64,000 nucleotides of DNA from Litoditis marina. Taxonomy: Eukaryota; Nematoda; Chromadorea; Rhabditida; Rhabditidae. Under the pieces are notes generated by a model that saw only the letters and a program-made list of their open reading frames with translations, made no database searches and was not told the origin of the DNA. Below are positions 40,801-49,660 of this stretch, piece after piece. The first letter of the stretch is position 1. Every line of letters begins with the position of its first letter. The position numbers were made by a program, and so were the translations under genes. The stretch lies in NCBI GenBank assembly GCA_964036275.1, contig OZ038438.1, positions 8,562,978-8,626,977 of the forward strand, written 5' to 3'.

Positions 40801-41358
40801 ACATGTCATGCATGATTACATTGGTAAATCGAAGACTATTTAGAATATGACTAACCTAAAAGAGTGATTTGAATGAAATAACAGTGTGATGTGCCTTGCA
40901 GACTCGAAGGAAGTGGCTGAGAGGAAGGGCAAGCAGTTGCAAGACGAACTGGACCACATGCTCTCCGAGTTGAACGGAGTCTGACCTGTGAATTCGATTA
41001 CTTATATTTTATGATTGATTCGGATAATCCTCAAGATCGCTAGGGAGATGTCTCACCCTTCGTGCTACCATGTAGCCTGACCAAACCCGTTCAATCCTCT
41101 CCCTAGCAAATCTTCGGCGCCGCCCGGTGTTGCTGTGTTTCTGTGTAACATTGCCTGTTGTACAGGAATTGCCTTGTTTACCACCTGTACTCCCTTCTCT
41201 CTGTCCTCTTTACTCGTTCCTTTCCGTGTATGTACATCTTCTGCTGATTCCAATCTCATACTTTACCTTCTACAGACGAGCTGGTTCACGAGAAGGAGAG
41301 GTACAAGACTATCTCCGAGGAGCTGGACCAGACTTTCCAAGAGCTGTCTGGTTATTAA
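31822..41358 (+). CDS. lev-11: Tropomyosin, multi-isoform gene; long form from the distal promoter
   Basis: An actin-filament coiled coil that controls muscle contraction and cytoskeletal actin. Exons: 1, 31822-31866; 2, 33312-33449; 3, 33711-33767; 4a, 36815-36948; 4b, 36989-37122; 5a, 37223-37340; 5b, 37833-37950; 5c, 38366-38483; 6, 38746-38816; 7a, 39101-39239; 7b, 39494-39632; 7c, 39822-39960; 8, 40155-40224; 9a, 40463-40545; 9b, 40902-40984; 9c, 41276-41358. Exons 1-2-3-4b-5c-6-7c-8-9c give 284 residues, the standard length, starting [15 protein letters not shown] and ending [10 protein letters not shown]. Members of each cassette are identical in length (134, 118, 139, 83 nt) and phase, so any one of each can be used. 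The whole protein follows a heptad pattern with no signal peptide or membrane segment. The start has a strong ACCATGG context. Exon 9a and 9b each carry their own stop. Confidence 0.97.
34596..34619. repeat. Poly-C tract (24 C)
   Basis: A C run in the intron between tropomyosin exon 3 and the internal promoter region, followed by TCTCACTCTCT. Confidence 0.97.
35725..41358 (+). CDS. lev-11: Tropomyosin short isoforms from the internal promoter
   Basis: An alternative first exon, 35725-35880 (52 codons), starts [20 protein letters not shown] and ends EEERKKRED, then splices at phase 0 to exon 4a or 4b in place of exons 1-3. With one exon from each cassette the product is 256 residues, the length of the nematode low-molecular-weight forms. 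The N-terminus matches the C. elegans short isoforms from memory. The ATG lies 135 bases after a CT- and GC-rich stretch (35590-35724), a probable internal promoter. In C. elegans this promoter serves non-body-wall tissues; that is family knowledge, not seen here. Confidence 0.93.
36815..36948 (+). CDS. lev-11: Tropomyosin alternative exon 4a
   Basis: 134 nt, coding [19 protein letters not shown] and onward to KAADEAE. Residues such as [16 protein letters not shown] resemble the low-molecular-weight isoform version in C. elegans. It is separated from 4b by a 40-base intron, so the two are unlikely to be spliced together; joining both would also shift the frame (134 is not a multiple of 3). 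Confidence 0.93.
36989..37122 (+). CDS. lev-11: Tropomyosin alternative exon 4b
   Basis: 134 nt, coding [20 protein letters not shown] and on to THNVDESE, the version found in the long muscle isoform. Very high GC at third positions compared with the surrounding introns. The donor is GTGCGT. Confidence 0.94.
37223..37340 (+). CDS. lev-11: Tropomyosin alternative exon 5a
   Basis: 118 nt, coding [20 protein letters not shown] and then [19 protein letters not shown]. Clearly related to 5c. The donor GAG/GTCTGT is weak, as expected for a regulated exon. Confidence 0.92.
37833..37950 (+). CDS. lev-11: Tropomyosin alternative exon 5b (divergent)
   Basis: 118 nt, same phase as 5a and 5c, coding [20 protein letters not shown] and then [19 protein letters not shown]. 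It keeps the heptad pattern but shares few residues with its sisters and adds a cysteine. The acceptor is TTGTGCAG and the donor GTCTGT, the same weak donor as 5a. It is open, in phase and free of stops, so it is most likely functional. Confidence 0.85.
38366..38483 (+). CDS. lev-11: Tropomyosin alternative exon 5c
   Basis: 118 nt, coding [20 protein letters not shown] and then [19 protein letters not shown], the version in the canonical muscle protein. The donor is GTCCGA, far from consensus. Confidence 0.94.
39101..39239 (+). CDS. lev-11: Tropomyosin alternative exon 7a
   Basis: 139 nt. The first half, [20 protein letters not shown], equals 7c; the second half differs: [20 protein letters not shown] then DFRMKE. 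Donor GTTCGC. It looks like a recent duplicate of 7c with a changed C-terminal half. Confidence 0.92.
39494..39632 (+). CDS. lev-11: Tropomyosin alternative exon 7b (divergent)
   Basis: 139 nt and phase-compatible, coding [20 protein letters not shown] then [20 protein letters not shown] and EARVKE. It has lost the [15 protein letters not shown] block and carries a cysteine and an unusual HFHAHF stretch where a coiled coil expects leucine-type residues. The acceptor ATAATCAG and donor GTGAAC are normal. Divergent alternative exon 7 forms are known in C. elegans lev-11. Confidence 0.85.
39822..39960 (+). CDS. lev-11: Tropomyosin alternative exon 7c
   Basis: 139 nt, coding [20 protein letters not shown] then [20 protein letters not shown] and SSRLKE, the canonical nematode muscle version. 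Confidence 0.94.
40463..40545 (+). CDS. lev-11: Tropomyosin terminal exon 9a
   Basis: 83 nt including TAA, coding [20 protein letters not shown] then VQEIQGS. An alternative C-terminus, spliced at phase 1 from exon 8. No clear AATAAA directly after it. Confidence 0.92.
40697..40814 (+). promoter_or_regulatory. Three TGCATG splicing-enhancer words before exon 9b
   Basis: TGCATG occurs at 40697-40702, 40729-40734 and 40809-40814, in the intron between terminal exons 9a and 9b. In RNA this is UGCAUG, the binding site of Fox-1 family splicing factors (FOX-1 and ASD-1 in C. elegans). Three copies in 118 bases is well above chance. Others lie at 37587 (between 5a and 5b), 38568 (after 5c) and 41530 (after 9c). 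Confidence 0.6.
40902..40984 (+). CDS. lev-11: Tropomyosin terminal exon 9b
   Basis: 83 nt including TGA, coding [20 protein letters not shown] then LSELNGV. The most divergent of the three C-termini. The acceptor is CCTTGCAG. Confidence 0.91.
41276..41358 (+). CDS. lev-11: Tropomyosin terminal exon 9c
   Basis: 83 nt including TAA, coding [20 protein letters not shown] then FQELSGY, the canonical nematode C-terminus. Confidence 0.95.
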
Positions 41359-43150
41359 TTTCTCTTTGCTCCACCATCTCTTCTGTATATCACCCTATAC
41401 TCGTCATATTAGTTGTCATTAATTATCAAGTTGCCGCCTATTGAAAATCGAGCCCGAGCCTTGTTTATAATTTGACTGTCCCGCCTAGCTTCTCTTTCTT
41501 TGCTCTAGAGAAGTTTTGTATCGTTATTTTGCATGTATCGATGTATTCAATTGTATAACAAACACAGAACAGATCGGATAAATTTTGCCAAAAAACACTG
41601 TTGTTCTTGCTATCGAAACTTCCATGGTAACAAACTACACATGCTCAGCCTTGCTGAAACATAAGTCATTCCAAAGTACCACACTTGAAAAGAATACAAA
41701 GTGCTTGATTCCACAGTGATCAAAACATTGGTATTTCAATTGAAACTCATAGATTTAACAGTCTCCAATGACTACTTGCATCTCAACTCGGCACTATTCC
41801 TTCGATGAGCATTATCATGCACTGTCTCTTGACACTCCTTCGCAACCAATAGCACTTCACGCCAAAACATGACATCGTAGGAAAGTGCTACAAAAAGCAT
41901 CTTCTTGAGTCGAACTATCTGGTCACCAAGAATACCAATCTCACCCAATTGTGGTCACCTAGACAGTGCTCAAACATTGGACATTGGCAACCATTCGGTT
42001 GGTCAGAAAATGACTAGGCACAGAAGCAAAATATCACAAACATGCCCACCTTTGAGCTCAACTATCTCGTCAAGCGCTAACCTTTTCTGTCACTTTGCCA
42101 CGGTGCCTTCTGAATGCTCGTCGAATAAAATAGATTCACCAATGATACCTCACCATCTACAAACTGTGAAAAGAAGTGACCAGAACTCATGAACGAATCC
42201 CGAATCGCATGGTCATCTCATAGCACTAAAGAAACCCAGGCGATTGAGTTGGTGTGAGAGCGCGGTAGCAAGCATAGTTACCTGGATTTCTTGATTGGGA
42301 AACTAAATCACAATAGTATGCTGTATGTTCGAACTAAAAACAGTCTGCATTGAAACTCATCTTGAGAAGTTACGAAAATCTCTAGTTGTTCTATGAACAG
42401 GATGTGCATACTTTGAGAGATAAACGGGTACAAATTATGTAGTATCTTGCAGGTAATAGAAATCTATTTGAGTCTGAGCGCGAACATATGTTGTGAAGGA
42501 GCTAGATGTGAAGAGCATCGCTCCTCTGAACACGCGAGAGTTTCAACAATTTTGGCCAGGTGCTCCTCGATATTAACAAGATCTCAAAGATAATCAGAAC
42601 AACCAAGACAAACATAGGGGTTGATCTAGGAGAAAAATACAGCATACAGGCATTAATTGTTTCCCTACTTTCTATGTTTGTAGTTTGATTCCAGGACAAA
42701 AAACAGATGCTCGATATTTCGGCTTCTATTCAAACCGAAACTACAACTATTAGTGTAGCGAAATGTAGAGCACTGCAGTTTAAACAAGTTCTACGAGTGC
42801 AGCCAGAACGTTTATGTTTCTACGGATACGGTTATATGTACGGACACGGACATACGGACGAGCGCGATACTCTCCAATGATGACGTTTAAAGGCGGTTCA
42901 TGAGATTATCGTTATTCGTTATTCATTGATTATTGATTATTTGTTATTGATGGCGAGGTTGACTGGGCCAGGCCACCGACTGATTGATGTGTTCTCGTTG
43001 TAACCACAGAGGGAAGCCGCGCGGACCTGGATAAAAGTTTTAATGGAAAATAAAAGAAGAACCCTGACATGAATGCTCACAACTGTGCAAGTTCAAAAAT
43101 TACATAACCTAAATGCGTTTGTACATGAATATTCGATCACCTTTTTGAAC

Positions 43151-43357
43151 GAATTCCACGAGGAACTGTATTTTTCGTTAACCCAATCAGGTATTCCTAA
43201 CTAGGTTACTTTGTCAACCTCTGACTACTTGGTTTTTTTACAATGTATTTTGGGGGAATTTCGGGGTTACCAAGTGAGTAACAAAAAGGTGATCCAGGTA
43301 ACCCGGTTAATGGTTAACTGCTAGGGTTAACAAAATACCGGGTTAAATAAGGAATTC
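43151..43357. repeat. GTTAACC/GGTTAC-rich foldback, bounded by GAATTC
   Basis: About 207 bp framed by GAATTC at both ends, with GTTAACCC near the left and GGGTTAA near the right, and GGTTACC words between. It resembles the 4628-4894 element in style, including the AATTC ends, but the arms are much more degenerate. Probably an older relative. Confidence 0.45.
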
Positions 43358-44291
43358 GTCCTTTTTTACCGTTTGTTACATCACCAGATTCGGGCACTCG
43401 AGTTGGTTCATTATGAAGCACTGGTGGTGGATTTGCAAGATGTTTAATGAGGGGCCGGTTCACAGAAGGTGTTCATGTGTTAGTTGTAGTTGCGTGTACA
43501 TCTTAGTTCAGAAATAAAGACTGATATGGAACGGGCTCAAACGACGAACGCATCGGTTTCGTGCTAGATGTACGTGTCGACGGCATCGAAGGTATACAGA
43601 AGATAAGCCATCGCTCAAATTGATGATAATCTACTGGACTGCAATAGTGAATCTGCACTACTACCAGTTCATCTCAACTCCTCAACGTTGTTGTAAATAT
43701 ATCATACAAATGGTTTCACAGAATATCCAGCAAACTGCTGCAGTTGCATCGACAATCAGGAATATCAAATACTTCTGAAGCCACCACTGAACAATAGAAC
43801 AAACAGAAAAAACATGTTATTGTCGGATTGAGAATACAATATATCTCTTATATTACTTTATAGTGGACCGAAAGTTCATAGACTGATATACCGAACTAGA
43901 CATGACACATTGAATTTGTACACGTTTTTACATAGTTTTGTGGGGTTTGTCTACAAATTTACATTGTTGAGGGAAGAACTTAACTGATGTTAGTTTCTTC
44001 CTGTATTCGAGGTCACACTTGATTTGAATATGATGAAAGATGTACGGTCCTGAACGCAGGTTTTGAATTGCGTGCGTTTCTATTTTCCGAGTTGTTGCAC
44101 ACGCTCCAGATGACTGACGGATAGATAGCCCGTTATGATGTTATACTGTAGTTTTTTTATGGAAAAGAGAAACTCTTCTTATCATAAAAACTTCATTTTC
44201 AGTTTTTCCTTATTTCGTATTTTCGGAATGATTTCACCTTCAACTCACGACTGATGACAAATATTTCTGAATCGGCGATATTTTGCAACAA

Positions 44292-44319
44292 AGGTCAATG
44301 TTCAAAGGTCAAAAGGTCA
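44292..44319 (+). promoter_or_regulatory. Cluster of three AGGTCA nuclear-receptor half-sites
   Basis: AGGTCA occurs at 44292-44297, 44306-44311 and 44314-44319, all on the + strand; the last two form a direct repeat with a 2-base gap. Each is preceded by an A/T-rich stretch, as in response elements bound by monomeric ROR-type receptors. The site lies about 5.4 kb before the innexin and 3 kb after tropomyosin. Function is inferred from motif only. Confidence 0.4.
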
Positions 44320-47068
44320 ATAACTTCAATGTCTGACGCGGAACAGAATGTGATATGAGACGGACTCCAAGTACGTAGATGTAGGTTAAGCACCACCGAG
44401 CTCGGAAGTTCCAACCTCATTCGTTTCCCCGACTATTCATTCCTGAAATAATTATCCGATAGGAAAAGCGATTATAGAAAACAGTTGGTCTAGAAAGGTA
44501 GATACTCATATTCTACCTTTTTGGTTCGAACTCTTTCCATTATAATCACTATTTACAGTTTTTTGCTGTGTATGTAGGTCAAACTACATAGCCCATTTAG
44601 TCCCCCGCTCTCTCAAGAGAGTATCACATATCGAGCGGATTTGAGAAACTTTCAAATACTGAAATACTTTCGGTTGTTTCGCCTAACATTTCAAGTTAGT
44701 AGAGGGCAAAACTATTGAAAGTAGGAATTTGGTGGCGCGCCTGTTCTTAGTTGGTTACTCATTATTCTAATTGTATTTGCAATGGCAATATGCGTTGTCT
44801 AATCACAATAAGTGAGTCTCACACAAGCCAATCCACTCTCTTTCTCCCCCTGCCCTAACTACGGAAATAATTAGTCCTCCCTGGGAAAGGTGATACCTGA
44901 TTAACTGAACGAACCACCTTCTCATACTGTACACATTCGGTATTCAGACCAATATCGATCCCAATCGGCCAACTGGTATTCCATAGAAAGCTTGATTTCG
45001 ATACAATGATAGTCATTCTAATTGAACTTTTGTACTAGTTTTGTACCTGGTTTATTATTTTTACAATTTAGTAATAAATCGAAAAGTGAGTATCTGGCTT
45101 ATCACATGCGCATGCATTCCTCATGAAAAGATCACCTGAACTTCTCAGGAGTTGAGGACACGATATTACATCCTTTTTCTTGGTTTACTCAAGAGATAAT
45201 TGTTATTTCGAACCTAGTACGAAAAAAAAGTACTGGCGAAAAGAAATGGTTATAGTCATCACTCATTTGGAAACAACAAACAAACAAACCAAAAATAACA
45301 TCTTCTAAAGTTCTTAGTTAAGTTAACTAATTGATTTGTTACAATTCTGCTACGTAGCTCATTAGAACTAAATAATTTGTTTGCACATAATGTATTATGT
45401 TCTCAGTGGCTGTTTGTGCTGAACTCAATTAGAGTTATTCAAGGGGGAGGGATTACCTTGGATATAATACGTATGTATGTGACATTTCAATCTCCCTACA
45501 ATTGGAGTAATCGTAACACTATACTTTCATCTCATATTCTCATCAACGGAAGAAAACACCGCTCCTCTTTGTTAGTAGTAAATTTGTTTTATAATATGTG
45601 AGGTAAAAAAGCCCTGTGATTAAACTTGATCAAACATGGGGTTGTATCATGGTTTTTGACTCCGTGTTATGATTTGTATAAAATAACCACGATGTTTCGT
45701 ATATTTTGGTATTTCACTCCATCAAATACATTCTAGTGATGAATCTCCGGAATACGAGTTTCTTGTGGAGTTTTACAACATTGTGGAAGTCCGTTCATTA
45801 CGTGCTTAATACTTTATGCGTAAACATTAGGGATTTTCGTAAACCCTAATTTGAACCCGTTTGATTACGTTGTTTCCAGCATGTATTCATCAGTTGAGGT
45901 TGAAATTGAGTACCTATCTTCTACGTGAGATATGAACTCAGTTTTCTTTCTGATTTGCTGCAAAGTCTGGATTGAACTGCAATAGTCCGTGTGGTTCGGT
46001 AATTGATAATCGCCGTTTCACCTGTTGGTAGTTCAGGTGTTGCTCGCCCACAACGTTTATGCGAATCGGTGACTTTTTGGCCAATCTGCCTCCAATCATC
46101 CCTGCTCCTCTGTTATTGCCACCTGGCTACTCCTTATAATACTCGCTATTTCCCAAGAAAACCTATACGGCTGTGCAGTTTGATCCCGTTGCTTTTCGTT
46201 CGTAATGGGAAGATTTCGGCCTTAATCGAGATCAAACTGCCACGAGTAGTTCTCCCTATAGAAAGTGGTTTATTTGCAGGATGCTTTTCTAGTGGAGACC
46301 TTCCTGCGACAGCAGTCCATGTGGCCAAGTTCAATTGGGTACGTACCTCCCTTTACCTCATTATCACTAATTAGGTCACAATATTGTCAACGTGATAACC
46401 ACAACACAATACAGATAAGGCAAACGCAGAAGAAGTAAGAATGTGTTTCGTGTTTTATTTATGTAAACAAAATGTATTCTGTCACGAGGACGTCAGTTAT
46501 TTCACAACTGCAATCAATCAGTTTCCGAGGAATGTCATTTTTTTTCCAGAGGCTCGTTTATTACTATTGTTCGAAGTTGTAATCTGGGTTAAATTCAAAA
46601 AAGTTCGCTACTCTAATCCATGTGAAAGGTGTGAAGACTGCTTTTCTGATACAAAGTCAAATTGAAACTTTTCCCTCCATACGTTATTTGAGAGGGAACC
46701 ATTGGTTGCTGTCCTCGTGCATTGTGAGTAGCTGGTGTGTCCCTCGAGTAGTACTCCTAATCTAATCCGAATGAGGTGTGGCGTAGAAACTCGATCCATT
46801 GTTAACCGACTCCACCCGCTATAGGTTAACAGGTCGATTATGTTCATCGTGCTCTGTCTTATTACCTTCGAAAACATTGCCTCAGGGCAGAACGTCACTT
46901 TCAGTTGTATGCGTGAGAACATTTAAGTAAGTTCAAGATGAATTCGTTATTTTTTTTAGCCATTCGCTGTAGTGTACTCAGAACTATCCAACACGGCTTT
47001 CTATTCGTATTCACTTAACCGATGGTTTTGGTTATTTTAGAAAGAAATCGCGAGCCAACTACAAACCC

Positions 47069-47192
47069 TTAAAGTAGGACGATTATGTGGTCCAATCGCA
47101 ACGGTTCAGTCCTTTAAACTGCGATACATTTTTCAATTGCAGTTTAAAGGACCGTTCACACGAGATTGGTCCACATAATCGTCCTTCTTTAA
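47069..47192. mobile_element. 124-bp TTAA-flanked foldback MITE, copy 2
   Basis: Same length and design as 14832-14955: TTAAAGTAGGACGATTATG at the left, CATAATCGTCCTTCTTTAA at the right, and a central pair ACTGCGATACA / TTGCAGTTTAAAGGACCG. The outer arms pair better here than in copy 1, so this copy may be younger or less eroded. Confidence 0.75.
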
Positions 47193-48521
47193 GAATAAAA
47201 TGTAGTGGCCGTGTTGCCTAGTTTTCTTAGGTAGACGCTTGGTAATGATTCCAATTGTCCTTCTGACTTTGTTGTAAGAGACTTTCGTTTCTTCTGTAGA
47301 AACTAGGTCACTTCCTTAGCAGTGTGACCGCGTAAGTACAACTGGGGAAGTAATGAAATATCATATTTGTAGTAGAATTGTCGATTCGCCGGCAAAGTGC
47401 TCATGAATCAGGAAAAAGGGCCACACATGTGCCATATATCTGAGCAAATCACGTTGTAGCGTGCTAGCATATGGTACTATTAACTATTCTTTTTCTCAGC
47501 GCCCCACAAATTATCGTCGAGCTTGAGCCACTGAGCAAGTTGACAATATTAACTGTCGTCAAAGTATGAGCCAGTATATAGTACCAACCATAACTAATCT
47601 CGATCTCAGTTCGAATGAAGAGTTCATTCGTCTTTTTGCTTCACATTCATTTTTATGTGCTGGTCTGAATCTTTTGGGAAACAATTGATTGGCAAGTAAA
47701 AATTTCTACAAAGTAACTCTTCTGTACGTTCTGTAGAGTACGTTATGATTTCTCGATTTGTTCAACGTGATTTGCATAAATGTTGCTGAGTTTCACCTGG
47801 GTTTCATTGTAGGGGTTTTATATTGGAAAAAAAGTTCTTGGTTTCATTTCGTAACTTCATATGTATGCAAAGAAAGTTCACTTTTCTCACGTTGGCTCTC
47901 CTCAAGAGAAGTCCTTATGTTAACCTATGTCTCTTCGAAGAACTCTAAGTACGTCTGCTGCTAGATAGTTCTAGTTGAACACAACTGGATAATATACTGT
48001 ACAGAACATTTGGATGTTGCATGACCACTATAGAAAGTGAATCTTTGTTGTAGTTTGACCTGGTTTGATCTGAATAATAGCCACATTTCCTAAAATTCGT
48101 CCAAACGTTAACGGATAAAACTACAAACACAGCAATATAGGGTAACAAACTCCCAATAGGTTTGCTCTAAAAAGAACGTGCCCTATAAAAGTAGTATAAT
48201 ACTACTGGTGGGCTTTCTTGGATATACTGGCAGTGTTCTCAAGCAGATAGCCGTTAATCACTGCATTAGTATTATGTGTGCTTCATTTGCTTCCAAGCTC
48301 TTGCACTTTGTTATATTGTTTGCTTTTCGGACCGATTGGTTGTCTTACTTCCTGCGTACCAATTCTTCTTCCTACCTACTCACTTTTTTCTTAGTTAACG
48401 TCGTGTGCGGGCCATTACGTGATTAGCTCATGGACCACCCGTTTACCATCTAGCATGTCGAAACCAGTCATACCCCCTCACTCGGTTCGATACTTACTCA
48501 GATCAAATTTATAATACTGCG

Positions 48522-48569
48522 ATAATACTTTATAATAGCCTAACAATAATATAATACTTTATAATAGCC
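48522..48569. repeat. Two-copy AT-rich tandem repeat, 29-base period
   Basis: ATAATACTTTATAATAGCC occurs at 48522-48540 and exactly again at 48551-48569, each followed by a similar (T/G)AACA stretch. A short local duplication with no evident role. Confidence 0.8.
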
Positions 48570-49660
48570 GAACAAAGTGGACAGTATACGTTCTGCATAC
48601 CTTTTGCAACGGTGTTTTGCCCCGCTGTTTCGTGCTTTTATCCCCAGGGCGGAGATGCGAAGACAAGGGTGTATCGAGATCAAACTGCGACAAAGATTTG
48701 GTCACACCTTATTACATTGAACAGTTCTCAAAACATGTGACTCCTTTTCGCCAACGTAGGTTAGCGCATGTGAAGTTTCCACTTGCAATTAGAATATATC
48801 ACATCATGGAAAAATAACCTACTTGAAATGCTAAGATATGTTCATAATTGTTCTCACATCGCCGTGCTCAAGTCAAGTGAAGGAGCAAATCTTAGTGGGA
48901 ACGCCGATTTCCAATTAGTCTTCTGCATTAATAAGAGCTAAGAGCTTTAAGGCGTATAATTACCGGCCACGCGGGTGGTATCCGTTCGGGTTCACCGCAT
49001 CTTCAATTACCTTCTGTTTACCTGCAATTTGTAACATCCCATGTTCCTCCAATGCGGACTGATTAAACCTTATTATGTAAGTATCAAAAAGTTATTCATA
49101 AAAATTTCTCAGGGCATATGAACTTTTGTGTTGTTGCCAAAAAAACCAGCGCCCAAAATCAATTCTAACTCGTTTTCCTAAACATTTTTACAAGAGTCTT
49201 TTGAAGTTGGCCCCAAAAGTAGCAGCTGTACGGGTATGAACTAACTACCTTCAATCATATAAACAGTTCGGATTTAAACTGAACAACCTCAGCTAAGTAA
49301 AAGGAAAATCCTAAGAAATCTGTATGTGCATTTCACATTTCAACGGTAATTATATTTTAAAGTACTGCCCAGCCTCTCTTCACTTCGAATTACCCTTTGA
49401 AACTTAGACGAATAGCTAAATGAAACTTTGTTGGTCTGCACAATATATACGGCTCGACCAAAAAATTCTGGCTTTTACTGTATTTTTCTTGCTCTGCTGT
49501 GTTCATAGTTTGATCTCGCTGGCTTTCAGTTCTAAATGAAAATACTGCTGTGTACGCAGGTCAGAATACAGACTCAAACATCATCCCGTATGGAAAGCTG
49601 TAGTTTGTAGTCTCATAGCCTTGTTCCAGAGGAGGAGGAGTGGTGGGAACTCGCGGGGAG

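Larger units (their letters stand above)
41359..49660. other. Intergenic region tropomyosin to innexin, 8.3 kb
   Basis: The start is presumably the tropomyosin 3' UTR (AATAAA at 42124, GATAAA near 41577). No conserved exon was found on either strand. The region contains a GTTAACC-rich foldback at 43151, three AGGTCA half-sites at 44292-44319, the second TTAA-flanked MITE at 47069, and a short AT-rich tandem repeat at 48522. Recurrent TTTGTAGTTTGAT-type words (about 42676, 48049, 51485, 53748) hint at a decayed dispersed repeat. The bases before 49661 would be the innexin promoter. Confidence 0.6.
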
